Source: Scatophagus argus
Taxonomy: Eukaryota; Chordata; Actinopteri; Scatophagidae
DNA: 64,000 nt
Reading direction: 5' to 3'
NCBI RefSeq assembly: GCF_020382885.2
Contig: NC_058506.1
Location: 5,704,001 to 5,768,000 of the forward strand
The position numbers and the translations under genes are program-made. The notes under the pieces are model-generated. The model searched no databases. It saw only the letters and a list, made by a program, of their open reading frames with translations, and was not told the DNA's origin. The stretch's first letter is position 1; every line of letters starts with the position of its first letter. Of the stretch, positions 1 through 13,600 are shown one piece after another.

Positions 1-1
1 G

Positions 2-2757
2 CTGAAACAGGAGAAAAAGAGGCAAAAGCGAAAAAATCGGCGCAAAAACAAGTGTGGCTTTGACATAACTGAGCAGGAGGCAGAAGACAAGGAAAAGAAT
101 CTGGATGAGGTAATCCTCCCAGCGAGGGTCCCTTTGAAAATTGTTTATGAAGTCTTTTGTCATCTGCAGTTATACATCTGCTTGCCTTCATATACATCGG
201 TTCATGTGATTTGTTTCAGGGTTCTCTTGAGTCTGTTGAAGGCTCTTGCAAAGCTTGTGGCAGCCATGATGAGGAGGAGGAGACTGGATGTGATGAGAGA
301 ATCACTGCCAATGGAGGCACTTCCTGCAGTTGCCCAAACAACACCAAACAGGGTAAACATACACCCAGTCTAACTGTAGAACCCAAAATACTTGCTAAAT
401 TGTTTCTCGGTATCGGTGGTTATCAGAGCAGCATGGCTTCACTTCCATTTTGTTAGCTTAGCATAATGAAAGATTAACAGTGCATAGGAGAGCAAAAGCT
501 GAAAGATGGATAGTTCAGGGTGTCCTCTGCTGGACCACAGGGCAAATTACTTCAAGCAATCTGTTGTATTGTATATTTTGAGTCCAACCAGATGATTACA
601 GATTAGATATTGTGAAAAATCGAATTTCGAATAAAAAGAGAGCGCCTTAACACAGACATCACCATGAGCCTCTGTGTTATATCTATGTTATGTTATGGAG
701 TAACCTCTGTGTGTGGAGGTTACTCCATAACAAGACAGGGCAACTGTAAGAACAAATAATGAATGTGAAAAATTTCACTTTTCCATGTGTTTCTCCAGAT
801 TTGTCTCCTCACAGCAATGGTAGTGACTGTGGCTACTCCTCAAGTATGGAGGGCAGTGAGACCGGATCACGAGAAGGTTCTGATATTGCCTGTTCTGAGG
901 GAATATGCAATCATGACGAAACAGGTCTGTTTTGAGCACCTCTAAGATGCTGAGGACTTGAAATGCGAACCGAGTCTTTTAAATATAAAGTATAGTGGTT
1001 TGGTTCTCTTTTTTTTTTTCTCACCATGTTTTTGTTTACCTTCAGCAGGAGATGACTCAAATGCCCATCACTGTGCTGACGACAAGGAGGAGGATGGAAC
1101 AGACAGTTGCGTGGACTGCTGGCCACACTCTGAGGAAAACACTCAGTGCAAGAGTAAAAAAAAGAAAAGGAAGGCCAAGGCTTTATGCAACAGCCAGGTG
1201 GGAAGACATACTCTAGAATTCTCATGCTGTATGCAGAATATTTAAGGCTGTGTATCAAATAAAGTATGTACATTTCCACAGGGGCAAAAAGGTGAAGGTT
1301 GTATGGCAGATGGGAACACAGCAGACCACAGTCCACCATCATTGCACACTTGCCGAACCAAAGAAATCTTCTCTTCCTTATGTGGTGATACATTTGCCAG
1401 CATTGCATTACGGTTACCATGGACAGTGCATCAAAAGAATGTGAGCCTTCATGCAGGTCCTCCAGAGGCAAACATCAGTCTTGTGGAACTTCTGGTTAGT
1501 GAGAAACACACTCAAAAATAAACCTTCCTCACAGGAGATAATTTGACTTGTTACCTTGTGTCTAGACCATAAGCACATCGGACGTGTCTTTAAGTTACAT
1601 GTCTCATGCAACAGTTGTGCTTTCATTTTAATCTGTGCAGACTCGCATCTAAACTGTGTAGTCATGGTGTGTAACCACTACCTAAATTCTTTATTTACGC
1701 TTCAAGTCTAGTTTTTTTTTTCAGTAATACATGCACAAATGTCACATTGATACCTAGTGAAGAGGCACTGAATAAATGTATTATTCTACATTTTGCAATC
1801 TATGTGAGCACACTGCTCCAGTATGTAATCCCTCTGACATCCCTTAGCTTGTTTGATTACATCCAATAATAGACATAGGCACCTTCTCAATTCCTCAAAC
1901 AGGGTCTATAGGATTAAGAAGGTGAAAACACTGTCTTGTGTGATCGTCAAGTAGCTGTCAAATTGATCAAGGCCCACTTGATCTGGCTCAGAAAGCTGCC
2001 AGCTAACACATGAATCTTTTTTGTGCCAGGTTTAGTGAGAGCTGAAGGTGAGTAATGTAGGCTAAAATATGAAAATAGCCTATTTGCATTAGTGTTAATA
2101 GGGTCAGGAATACTTACACATGTAAAAGGAAAACTGCATATTCCCCTGGAGTAACGACAAAGCCAACAAGACGGAACCGATATCGACAGTCGCGTCAGTG
2201 TCACGTGAACACTTGTCACTCGAGTGCAATACTCATGTGACATTTGAGGTTTAGACACAAGGTTAGGACAAGGACAGTCATAACTAACAACATTCATGAG
2301 CGCTTTCTTGTATTTAGCATTGCCAGTAAGCCACGGTTGCAAGTCATTATGTAGAGTATGCAGGCACTGGAATTAGCACACCTAAGTAAAAAGTGTATGA
2401 AAAGCCTACAGGCAATGTTTAAAAGAAAGTAAAGCACTTGTAATCTATATATTTAACAACATTTAACTTTTTCTTAATAAGAAGAAATGTATAGACTGGA
2501 TTGATTCTGGCTCTTCTGTAAACCCATGCATCTCGGTTGTTTTCTTAATACAGGATGATTCAGAAGTGACTTCAGATGAAGAGAACTGTCTGACGCAAGA
2601 TGAAATCCAGGCATTTTTAGAAAGAAACCAGTCCTTCTATAACAACCGGCACCAGTACCGACAGCTCCTGAAAGAGAAGTTCACCAACTACTGCCATGCC
2701 ACTGAGCGGAGTAAGCCAGCCTGTGGAAAGTGGTTTGCCACAACCAGTGTCAACTAA
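2..2757 (+). CDS. ggnbp2: Gametogenetin-binding protein 2, C-terminal part (5' end outside window)
   Basis: Coding exons read as 2-109 (entered mid-exon), 220-352, 799-924, 1049-1197, 1282-1494 and 2554-2757 (TAA at 2755-2757), all with GT-AG introns and compatible phases. The protein part starts with a Lys/Arg-rich stretch, then a Cys-rich acidic segment (CKACGSHDEEEE), a Ser/Gly-rich stretch ending EGSDIACSEGICNHDE, a second Cys/acidic block with a KKKKRK basic run, and a conserved tail containing TSDEE, QDEIQ, NQSFY and YRQLLKEKF. This order matches vertebrate GGNBP2 (DIF-3/ZNF403) as I remember it. The family binds gametogenetin and is linked to spermatogenesis, placental development and growth control; no enzymatic activity is known. 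The next gene, dhrs11, is also its neighbour in human 17q12. Roughly the last 280 residues are visible. Confidence 0.93.
691..732. repeat. Perfect 17-bp inverted repeat, 8-nt spacer
   Basis: Arms 691-707 and 716-732 are exact reverse complements around TGTGTGTG, in a ggnbp2 intron. Confidence 0.9.
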
Positions 2758-3291
2758 TTGCACTAATGACATCTTACTTTGGGAAAAAAAAACAAAACAA
2801 AAAACACTCGTGACCACTGCTGCAACATCCTTAAAAAACAAGATTATTCTGGTGTCTTGCTCAGTCATTTCTCCTTTAAAGTACATGTGATTCTTACTTT
2901 TTGTTGCTCTCTCACTTTTGCAATTGCACAGCAACACTTTTCTATTTTAATTTCTTGGCCACATTCTCACATGTAATTGTTCTCTTTGACCAAGCCTAGC
3001 TATTTGTTGTTGGTCCTCTGTAGGTTCGTTGGGTAAGAGCACAGTGGAATCAGTAATCAAGCTTTGCAAGCTGTGATGTTAGGGATATTTTTTAGGAGTC
3101 TTATTTTATGTTTTCTTTTTCTTTTTTTGGTCTTTTCTCTTTGGTGACACTTCAATGTAGTGGTGAAGGTTGTACCATTAAATGTGTACAGAAATTCTAA
3201 ATATAAAGATTTTACAGAGAATGAACATCCATTTGTAATAAGGACTTGGGTGTGATATTAAGAGCGCAATGTGCAAAATTTACTAAATAAA
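2758..3291 (+). other. ggnbp2: ggnbp2 3' untranslated region with poly(A) signal
   Basis: AT-rich non-coding sequence directly after the ggnbp2 stop. A canonical AATAAA lies at 3286-3291 and a T/GT-rich stretch follows at about 3318-3340, as expected downstream of a cleavage site. A second AATAAA-like site near 3446 could be an alternative end. Confidence 0.7.
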
Positions 3292-4324
3292 GAATATTTA
3301 TTAATATGCATTATACATTTGTTGTGTGTGTTTTTTTCTTGACTTTATAAGAGTGCATATTTTAATCTTAGAAGATAGATATATGGAACTAATTCTTTTT
3401 AATACCTTTTAATTATTGAAAAGAAACTGTCATGATGTTTGTAATTAAATAAAAAATAGTCAGTTACCAGATATAAATATCTGTATATCCAATACTTTGT
3501 GTTATTTACTGTGAGTGAATGATTGAAGAAATTTACTCTGTACAGTGTCTTGAACTAAGTTCAGCAAGCTCTGTGAAGATATTGTTAACTTCAATTTTCA
3601 TGAGAAATGTCACTGTTCACAGTCACACTAATTAACCCTCTGGAAAGGTCCCAAAACTCGACTCTTTGATGCAGTGAAATCTATGATATGTTGTGCTAAA
3701 TGTTTTAACTTTATAAGAATGTGTAGATTCCATTGGTGTATGTTTTTATTTTTAATCCGCCGCTGTTGTCACATATTTTTGTTCCAAGGAATTATTTGAA
3801 AAATGTGGCTGTATTGTAGCGCAGTGTGGTACGGAATATCTCAGATACAATTTGTAAAATAACTGGCACTGCTGCCTAAACTACTTGATTTAGTCTGCTG
3901 TTGTCTTTTTAGAATATTTCCCAACATAAATCATTTTATTACAGGCGTTACTTAAGGGTAACAAGTGAAACGATTATTGTGCTGTTTTAGTTTTCTCCCG
4001 TAGGCGGCGGTAGATAGCCACACACGGAGAGCACTCCAGGCCCTACGGCTCAAAGGGAAAGTGGGAGGTGAAGTGAACCACACATTTACATTTACACAGG
4101 GCTTTTCATATTTCATCCAGAGGAGCGCATGGATCCGGTGTTAGGCACACTGCCTGTCCTGGATGCTGCACAGATCGAGACAGGAAGCTGCTGCATCCCT
4201 CGGTTCAAACATATCGTACATAACACCGATTGCTACGACTGTGAGAGCTTGAATTAAGCAGAAAGAGGTACCGCACAGGAGCTGTTGTTTGGTGTACAGT
4301 ACCGGCATAGACAGTACGAGGGAG
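3292..4324. other. ggnbp2-dhrs11 intergenic region and dhrs11 5' flank
   Basis: AT-rich sequence without a convincing reading frame up to about 4000. From about 4000 to 4324 the base composition becomes more GC- and CpG-rich, as expected of a promoter and 5' UTR for dhrs11, whose ATG is at 4325. I see no clear TATA box. Short open frames here on both strands have no recognisable content. Confidence 0.5.
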
Positions 4325-7300
4325 ATGGAGCGGTGGAAAGGCAGAGTGGCCCTGGTGACCGGAGCCTCAGTGGGGATTGGAGCGGCTGTAGCCCGGGCAC
4401 TGGTCCAGCAAGGCATGAGGGTTGTCGGCTGTGCCAGGAATGTCGACAAAATAGAGGTGGGCAATTTAATTTAATATCATTAACAGCTGTGAAATAAGTC
4501 GGTCCGACTCGTAGCAGAGGCTAGCCCCATTAAAACGACAACAAACTAGCTAACTAACGTTAACTGCTAGCTAACATTAGCCTTACAACTTCAGCTAGAA
4601 ACCTTTAGCCCAAACGTTAACGCTGTGTGAACATTGAAATGTAGATAACACAGCCCATTCAGTTTTGTCCGCTGAAATTAACAGATCAAGGATGATGTTA
4701 CGTTAGGTGTCTATTTTTTTATTAGATAAGACAAGGCATCCCACAAATCTCAGTAATGTTACAAGGATAACACATTTTACTAATAATAAAATCAAAATTG
4801 TAAGATGTGTAGCCCATAGCTATTTTCCGGCTAGCTATTGTTACCAATTTCCCAGAGGAATAATACAGGGACCTTATGATTATTGTTATACCTGGTCTTG
4901 GATATAGTACTTGATGGCATACAGCACCACCCGTAAATGTGATGCTAGTACGACAGCATCACTTTGCATATCCCAACAAATCTCTAATCTGTAATAATCT
5001 CTATTAGTAATTCTTGCCGGAAAATTCACTTTCTTTTGTCTGACCATCTCCAGTAAGGTCAGGGACCGAAGCAGCATTTACATAGCTGGCAGGTTTTCAG
5101 TATGTCTTGCCAAATGACACCTCAGTAAGGGAGAAACCTGCTAACAACTGTCCACTGAGCAGGACAATTACTAGTGGGTCACCCTGTCATCCCTCATCCA
5201 CTGCCAGTGTAACAGTAATAAACGGTCTGCTCAGGTAGAGTCAAGTTACCTTACCACAGAGGTGTTGGTGGATCCCCATTGGTCTTTCAGTGCAGTTGGG
5301 GTGTCCCCAGTCTTGTGGGACACTGTAAATGAAGTGTTGTCTAGACTACATGAGAATGTCTTTCATTATCTTAATTTTCAGGCTCTCGACTGTCTTTCAA
5401 CCAATAGGATTACCAACCAATAGGCTATCTTACTTTACAGAAATGACCCACACTTCTACCATGTATTTGAATGTGTTTTATAAATCAATTTACAACAACC
5501 CAAGCGGCATGTAAATCAGGATTTCCATTGATATATTCCTTTATTTCATTTTTCCCTCCAAGACTTTGTACAGCAATATTAATTTCTGATCCGGTTTGGG
5601 GCAAACATGATGTGACACACAAATAACATTTTTTAGGTCAGTGCTCAATTAGCAGTATAACAGAGAGCTTAAATCACATGCATTATGAGAATAAAAGGCA
5701 AGTCCAATCGTTATTTAAGTCCTGCTCTCATTGTGACTATGAAAGTAATTAGTGTCAGTGGTGATTATGCTTGAATTGCATGTGAATTTGTTATCCGTAT
5801 ATTGAATCAGTAAATTTATGGTTAGAATTAAAACATTCATTAATTTTTAGGGCAAATATATGTGGCAGAAATTAAAGTTAACTGCAATGTTTGAACTTCA
5901 ACCTCTGTGACACACATTCTGGCAGACTTTGGTGACTGTGGAGTATCGACTGGAAGGCAAATGCTTCCTCCAGGGCAGGTGTCCATGGTCCCTCCCTACT
6001 AACTCTTGTCTAACCATAAGCCATAATGCACTGCACCTTGCTTATCTTGTCAGCCAATAATTAAGCGTCACTGTCCTCACCCCACACTTGTCCTAGCTTC
6101 TAGTACTTGTTTGCAGTAGGCCTACTGCTCCCACATTCAGCCACATTTTAGACAGCTACAATAATGTGCTTTTCATCTTAAAAAAAAAAGTCATTTGACA
6201 TGCCTGTGGTTGATATCAACACTATCATATTTGAATATTCAGGTGTTGTTCTGTAGAATGTCATCCACATTTACTACTGTGGATAACAGCACAGTGACAG
6301 TTTATGTTAGCAGTCATAGAAATTATTATCCACAGGAGAGTGTTTGGCTAAAGATATGAACAAGGGGTCATCCATGTGATACTGTGTTACATCAAACTTA
6401 ATCACCACTGGTATCACAGTATCAAGCTGTCACAAACATGGCGTGGGGTTAAGTCAGTTCAGTTATACCTTTTACCTGTTTCTGCTGCCGCACTATTTAT
6501 AGCTTGCAATAATATGGTTTGGCAAAGCGAGAGTGTTGGAGCAACACCGGTTTGAGGAACTCTGCTGATGATGTTGGGAAAGCATGAATTACAAGCAGAT
6601 GTGGAAACATGAAGTGAAGTGTAGTTTTCTTTCTAGTGATTTAAAAAAAAAAACAAACAAATTCTTCCCTGTTTCTGCGGGTCTTGTTTTGCTGGTATTT
6701 TCTCCACCTTGACCACACACACTCACACACACCCATACCCATACTCGCATACAGTAAGTATGAATTACACAATAGATATCCTCCCTCCATTCATACATAA
6801 ACTGGTCACATGTCTCCTCCTGTCAATAGTTAACTGCAGCAGCTTGTTTCAACCCCTGTTTGTGACTTGTGCAAGACTAAAACAAGGTCACAACTTTTAA
6901 AATCTGTTTAGTACTTAATGCAATATGTACTTTAGTACTTCATACATAATGCAGAAGTTGGCCAGCATTCAAGAGCTGATGACAGCAGGAGAAATCTTAA
7001 CTATACTTTGTTTGGGATTAATATACATGAAACAAAAGCTTAGATTCAACTAACTAAATATTTCACTAAATTAGAGAGAGGGGTTGTACAGTGGGACGTG
7101 TTTCTGTCTCTCCCCTTCTATGACAGATTTCATCATTTGTACAAGACCTTAGAGACTTGTCTGTGTGAGCTAAGGGACAAAGCCAGTATTGTGCTATGTT
7201 AAAAGGGTTCTTGCAGTAGTTGTGCCAAACCTGGCATGCTGCTAGTGGGGGATGTAAGTGTCCATCACTAAGCAATTGTTCTTGACTTCCCTTCTTGTGT

Positions 7301-10300
7301 TTATTCCTTTACATCTGGAAATATAGCTTTTATGATCAGAGTTTCCCAAGCGCAATATTCCCACTTATATCAGACCAGAGGACCCAATTATTGAAGGGAG
7401 AAAAATATAAAAATATCACAGGTTTCTGTTTTTGTTTGTAAATGAAACGTGGAGAAAGCGGAGTAGAGAGTTGTGGCTGCAGTATTGTTTTATTGTCTGT
7501 GGGACCATAGAGTAGGCAGTGTGGGAGCAGCGAGCTGAAGGGAGACGTGTGGTCACCATGGGCTCTGTGCAGGAATGGAGTCGACAGGGCTGCATCCCAG
7601 TAGCAGCCACACAGATCCTCATTAACTATTTTCCTGGAAGAAAAATCTCGTCACGGTGCACACAGTGTATTCTTCGAAGTTATAAAAGGTTTTAAAGTGG
7701 CCTCTGTGCATAGGGTGGTGCAGTCCATAAGTGTGCCATTGAGAGCCATATGTATGCACATTTTCATTACAGCCAAGCAGTGCATGATTTGATTTCTGTG
7801 GTGGGATCACCAACATACTGAGGAGAGACCCTCTCAGGCAGTTAAATGAAGTTCTACAAGTTTATGAGATTGCTGACATTAGCGTGAATTGAAGTCTGAA
7901 CTCAGAGTCGACTCATAAGAAGTCGAGGACACCTACTTATCGGCTGAAGAGAGTTTTTTCTCCCATCTCTGAAGGGCTCTGGCCCACATAGCCCATATGC
8001 TGGATTATATCTGCTTGCCTAGCACAATGTGATGCTGTAGTACAGTAAATAAAATCTTCCAACTTCACCCTCTCTCCTAACAACCCTAACCCTCTAACAC
8101 CCCTTCACTGTCATGTTCTCCTGCTTTCTACTCCTGCTCGTCTACTTAAACACTTTTAATTATGTTTCCGCTCTTATTGCTTTAGTCTAATTCTGTTGTA
8201 CTGAAACTTGTGATTCTGTGAGTCGCTTTGGATAAAAGCGTTTGCTAAATGAAGTGTAATGTAATGTAATTTGTAATGTAAATACGCAATCATAAAAGCA
8301 TGAACTCCAATTGCTGATCACCACAATAATCCCTTATTTAAAATATTAGATTTAAAAGTACTATTCATTTGTCGTCTCCTACCACATTTGTCGGGGAAAT
8401 CACGCTCACTGAATTTAGATTGAATGAAGATTTTATATCTGTTTTTTAAAACAGGATTTCTCAAGTGATTTTACTGTACATGTACAATCTACATATTGCA
8501 CATCTCCGAATGATTCAGTGTGTTCAGTGTTTTAAAGAGGCATTCCTTGCTGCACGTTGTCACATTTTTTGTAACCAAGGCTAAATACAGAAGGAACATC
8601 ATCTCAATAATAGGTAAATCTATTTGTATTGGAAGGCCATTTTAAACTGATAAAGTGAAGCTGACATTTCCTGATACTTTGAGGCTGTCCACAAAGGAGT
8701 CAGCTGTCAAAATTCAAAGCTTTAACTACTGCAGTTGTAGATCAGATAAACTTAGAAAACATAATTTGTTGCTTTAGTGCTAAACAAATTTGTGGTTGGC
8801 ATACAGAGAGCCCGTGTTAACAAGAGACTGGGATTCTGTATAAAATTTGTCCAAATTATTGTGCATGGCTATAAAGAAAACAGCCTGGGATAATAAAACT
8901 CAAACCAGGAGTATAAGTGGCAGATTTTTTTAGCATCAATACTGATGGACTTTAGAAGTAAAGACATTAGTGTGTATTTGTTAGATTCTGTTCTATCCTT
9001 TTTTCTTTTTGAAGACTTTGCCACAGCTGACCGAAACACTTTTTTTCCAGTGCATTAACATCAAACAGGGTCCTGACTGGCTGCCTGTTCCTGCAGCTCT
9101 GCACAAAGCCGTCACCATCTGTAGTTTTTAAATTAGCCTAAGCATCTTTTATTTGAGTCAGGACATTCTAAATTCAAACTCAGAGCCTGTGACAGGTGAG
9201 CCAGCAGGTTGATTTAAGACCTTGGCTGATCAGCCTCAATTTGGTGCCCATTCTGGAGGAGGTAAAAGGTGCTTAGTCATGCTTTAGAAGCTGATGTGAC
9301 ACAATACAAGTGAAGCAGCAATTCTCTGAACCTGTCACAAGACTCGCAATCACCTGCTGTAGGTTGTGTCTGGACAGCCCGTCCTGTTTTTTGACAGTGA
9401 ATAGATTTCACTCCTGAAAGGATTTGAAGTGTGTCAGGTCAGGCAGCTTTACCTCTTTGTCTCACGCCCCATGTCCGTGTCCTGATTCACCTTTATATGT
9501 TTTCTCGTCTTTCTCTTTGTCATTTGCAATTGCTCATATCTGTGATGTGCACAATGTAGAGTTAGGGGATTGCTGAAACAACTCCCACACTCAGGTTAAT
9601 AATGCAAAACCCAATTTAGCATTTACATTAAATCCAGCGTCTACTAATACTCTAGTCATTATGTTTTAGCATTGTGCTTGTGGCTGCATCACCTGTCATC
9701 AGCTGCAAGAGATATCAAAGCACTGCTGTCTTCCCCTGCACAGTTGCTATTTCATTTCCCGTGTCAATTTTCTCCTGAGCTCATCGAGTTACCTTACGGC
9801 TTCTTTGGCTCCCAGTCTGACCCATGCAGAACGCTTTTCCACTGACTGGACGTTTTCCACTTGAGCTGTCAGCTGACAACAACATATACCTAACTAATAA
9901 TCCATCACGTTTCCATGGATTCTGCCCCCAAAGCGAAGCACCATTCTCACCAACACAACTAGTAATTTTCCTATATTTGAATCCTTCCAAAGCAGCAGTT
10001 CAGAGGGTATCGGTGGCATATGAGTTTGCAGATACTTATGATTTAAGGGTAGGTGATGCTAATAAGAAATCAGTCTATTTTATCTCTGTACAAATAATCC
10101 TAACCTCAGCACATTTCCAGGCTTTTATGCAGTGCAAAGAATTTAGCCTGAGAAAATCATCTTTGTCTACTTTAACACGGTTAAAGTGTTAAAGTAGACA
10201 AAGCTACTTGCTATGTTTGCTATGTTTGTTTGTAACTTTTTAGCAAAGAGGTTTCCTCAGACCTGTATTACTGCAAGAGTGCAATACAATCAGTGATACT

Positions 10301-10636
10301 GCATATTGGTGAATAATCACTTACATTTCTTCTCAGTGCTCTATAAATTATTTAAAGCTTTTGTGTTAGGAGTGTTTTTAATGACTTAATATGTGAGATT
10401 ACTGGGGTGTCATACAGTTAACAGTGTGATTGGTCTAGACAGCTCAATGACCCCTAAGAGCCATTCTCCCTGCACCACCACTGTGCTGTCCTCTCTGTGC
10501 TTATCATCTTTCAAGGTGTAAGGTTTACTGGCATTGACATTCCCTCCCTGGGCCTCCTGCTATGATAGGTGGGGCGCTTCCTGTCCTGTCCTGTCGAAGA
10601 CTCGCTGAAAAGCTCTACATGCACTCTTTGAGGCTG

Positions 10637-10667
<31 letters not shown>

Positions 10668-13600
10668 ATTTTATGAGGAGGCCTGATGGTGCAAGGTATG
10701 AAGACATCACATAAATGCTAAGTTCAATTATGGTAGCAGGCCAGCACTTGTAATTGAATGTACATTTGTAGCAGAGAGAACAGAGTGCAAAAGAAAGCAC
10801 TTAGTGTTGAAAGGATTTCATGAATCTACAACACAAACACAGACAATTTGAGTTCACCAAGTTCAGCATTTCCAAAAACAGGGAGGGGAGAAAGAATGCA
10901 AATTGGATTGTTTTCGCTTCGACAGCAGCCAAATTGGATTTGTTGCTGGGTGTTTGTTTGATATTGGAAATATTTTATGTCTACTCTAAGCTCACTTGCT
11001 GAATAGACCCAGCTCAGTCTGGCCTAGTTTGAAAGGTTTTCATTTTGGACATGTAACATCAACACTGTCTCCATGAGAATCCCCTGTGTCTGTTTTTGTT
11101 GTCTGCTCTGGGCTTCAGTTATTGTAAACTTAGCATGCATAATGATGTGGCTCGTAGCTAGCATCAGGACCACCCCCTGGTCTGTGGCCAGAGGAAAGCT
11201 GTTGCACCACTGGCCCATATCAGGTGCTGGAATAACCCAATCACATGAGAACAAGGAGCCATCTGACACATGCTATGCTGGCTCACTAGAGGGAAGCTTC
11301 AGCATGTTTCAACTACAAACAAGAGAACCGGAAAGCCAGTTTTATCATCATATGATGCCCACATGAATCTTTGAATAAAGTTTGCTCTCTACAGTTAATT
11401 TGGCATTGAAGTATTGCTGACAGAAATACCACCTTTGCACTCCTTTCTTTCTTATTCAGAATGAAGATCTACTGCTGCCTCTTTCTGATTTTTGTCACTT
11501 TGCTTGAGAAAATGAAATGCCACCACACTGGTTGCACCAGTTTGTTACGCAACACCTGCCTCCTATGTTGTTAGTCTATCGAGATTATAGACAACATTTT
11601 TCATTTGTGCCAGGTACTCATACCAAAAATCAGTTGTCACTTGTAATCACAGACAGTAGGCACATGTGCCTTGTTTTGATTTTAAGTTATGTACACCTAG
11701 GCTAATGCATTGTTTCAGAGTGTGGCTAAGGTTTCTAAGTTGTTCCTTGTTCCAATCAATTAATTGATTCAAACTCCAAAAAAAACTTGGTCTGTCAATC
11801 AGTCTAAGAAAGAGTAATTATTTTTCTTATCTCCTTGTTTTGTTGAAAGTATACTGGAGGAGGTGCTGTAAAACAGCCCTGTGCAACCTTTAGAACTTTT
11901 GGTGGAAGTCTCTCAGTGTGTCAAGAAGAGCTAATCACACAACCGTCCCTTCTACCCTGCTGCAATCCTATTATACAGCCTGCTGTCACCTTTGACCCCG
12001 CACTCAGTATGATTGTGCTTAGGCTAAACTTGAAAGAGAGTCTCTTTTTTATTATGTATTACAATAGTAGTTCAGCTGGACAATGAGTGATGGGACTTCA
12101 CAGAGTAATCTCAAGTCTCAATTGGATGTGTTTTTAAGAGGCTTCCTTTTTAGTTTGTTTTCAGACAAGCAATAAAAAAAGAAAGAATTTTAGCTCCAAG
12201 TTAAAATTCCCAATTTCTCCAAACACAGTTTTGGCTAATTTGTGCCTTCAGGAGGAGATGCTGCTTACAATTCAGTGATTACTCTTGTGAAGATAATCAT
12301 GCTAAATTAGTCTTAACAGCATGTGAATTCATCTGTTGGGTGGATTTTCTCCTGAAGCTGTGCTTGCATGATGCACCCTGTGCTGCTCTTCTCATGCCTT
12401 CCTGTAGAGGAGAAAAGTGGCATTTGAATGCATTGTGATCAGTTTTAATGCAGTATGCTTCAGGTTTTGTTTTCTCTCTGTCTCTCTCACTCCTTCACTT
12501 CCTGGCTGCCAACACTCCCTCTCTTCCCCCCTCCTTCTGCACACTTTTTGTGATCACTGGACAACAGCCTTAGTAATGAGGACGAAAATGCACAATGACA
12601 GGCAAAATTATTTTGTGTGTCACAGGTGTTTAAGAGACAGGAGGATTAATAGGGGCGGGGGTACTGGCTGAATTATGGATGCATTACATTATTTGATTTT
12701 TTTTTTTTTTTTAACCCGAGAATAGAATAAGAAGAGAGATAAGAAGAGACTCAGTTGTCTATAACACAAACCCTCTTTTGTCTGGGAGACCTCCTGAGTC
12801 AACCTGAGACAAATCTAATTTTTCAACTGAGCTCTCTATGCTCATGGCTGCTACATTGTGCTATTGATCTGACTCACCACTTAAATCTTGTCTGCCTTTA
12901 GCACTTTGGGATATTTATTTTTATCTCGTTTCTCTTCTCTGGCGTCTTGTTTTGCTGGTCCATTTACAGCAGTTCCACACGAGTAGATGAATGATGGGAC
13001 ATTGATGTCCCTTTTGTCGCAGACCTTATATAATGGTCCCCTGCAGGGGTTAACGGCCATGAACGTGTCCCTGCAGTCATGTACACATGTGTGTGCCTGG
13101 CTGATATGTGCACCCTCTAATGTAACATGTAAAGGCTTTATGATCTGTTGTAAAATTATTTGTCTTGTGAATTGTAAGAATTTTTATCTTTCAGTATTGT
13201 TCTTATCAGTGCTGTCTGGGTCAGAGCAAACAGAGATTTTGTTTGAGTTACAGAGCATTGTGTAAATGTGCACTCTTCCACAACTGCCCAAGAACAAAAT
13301 AATGTGAATGTAACTGATAAAGCAGACAATGTGAAAATGGGTTTGAACAGGTTGAGCAAATTTAGTAAATGTTGTCCAAAGGAATACAAACAAGATGGAG
13401 AAATAAAATTTGTGAACCAAGTAGTTCAGAACATGAATGCTGCTTTGAGAGAAAAATAATAAAATCCAGTCATCTGTTTACATTTGGTTTTATTGGATTC
13501 TGATGTTGCATCTGGTTGACTCCACGTGCACCCTGCCCTCAAACTTACTTGACCTCAGTATCGTTTTGTGTTACCCCAAGGCTTGTTTAGCAGCATCACT

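Noticed and set aside
911-1471. 186-codon minus-strand open frame
   Set aside because: Antisense shadow of ggnbp2 exons 1049-1197 and 1282-1494; it crosses an intron.
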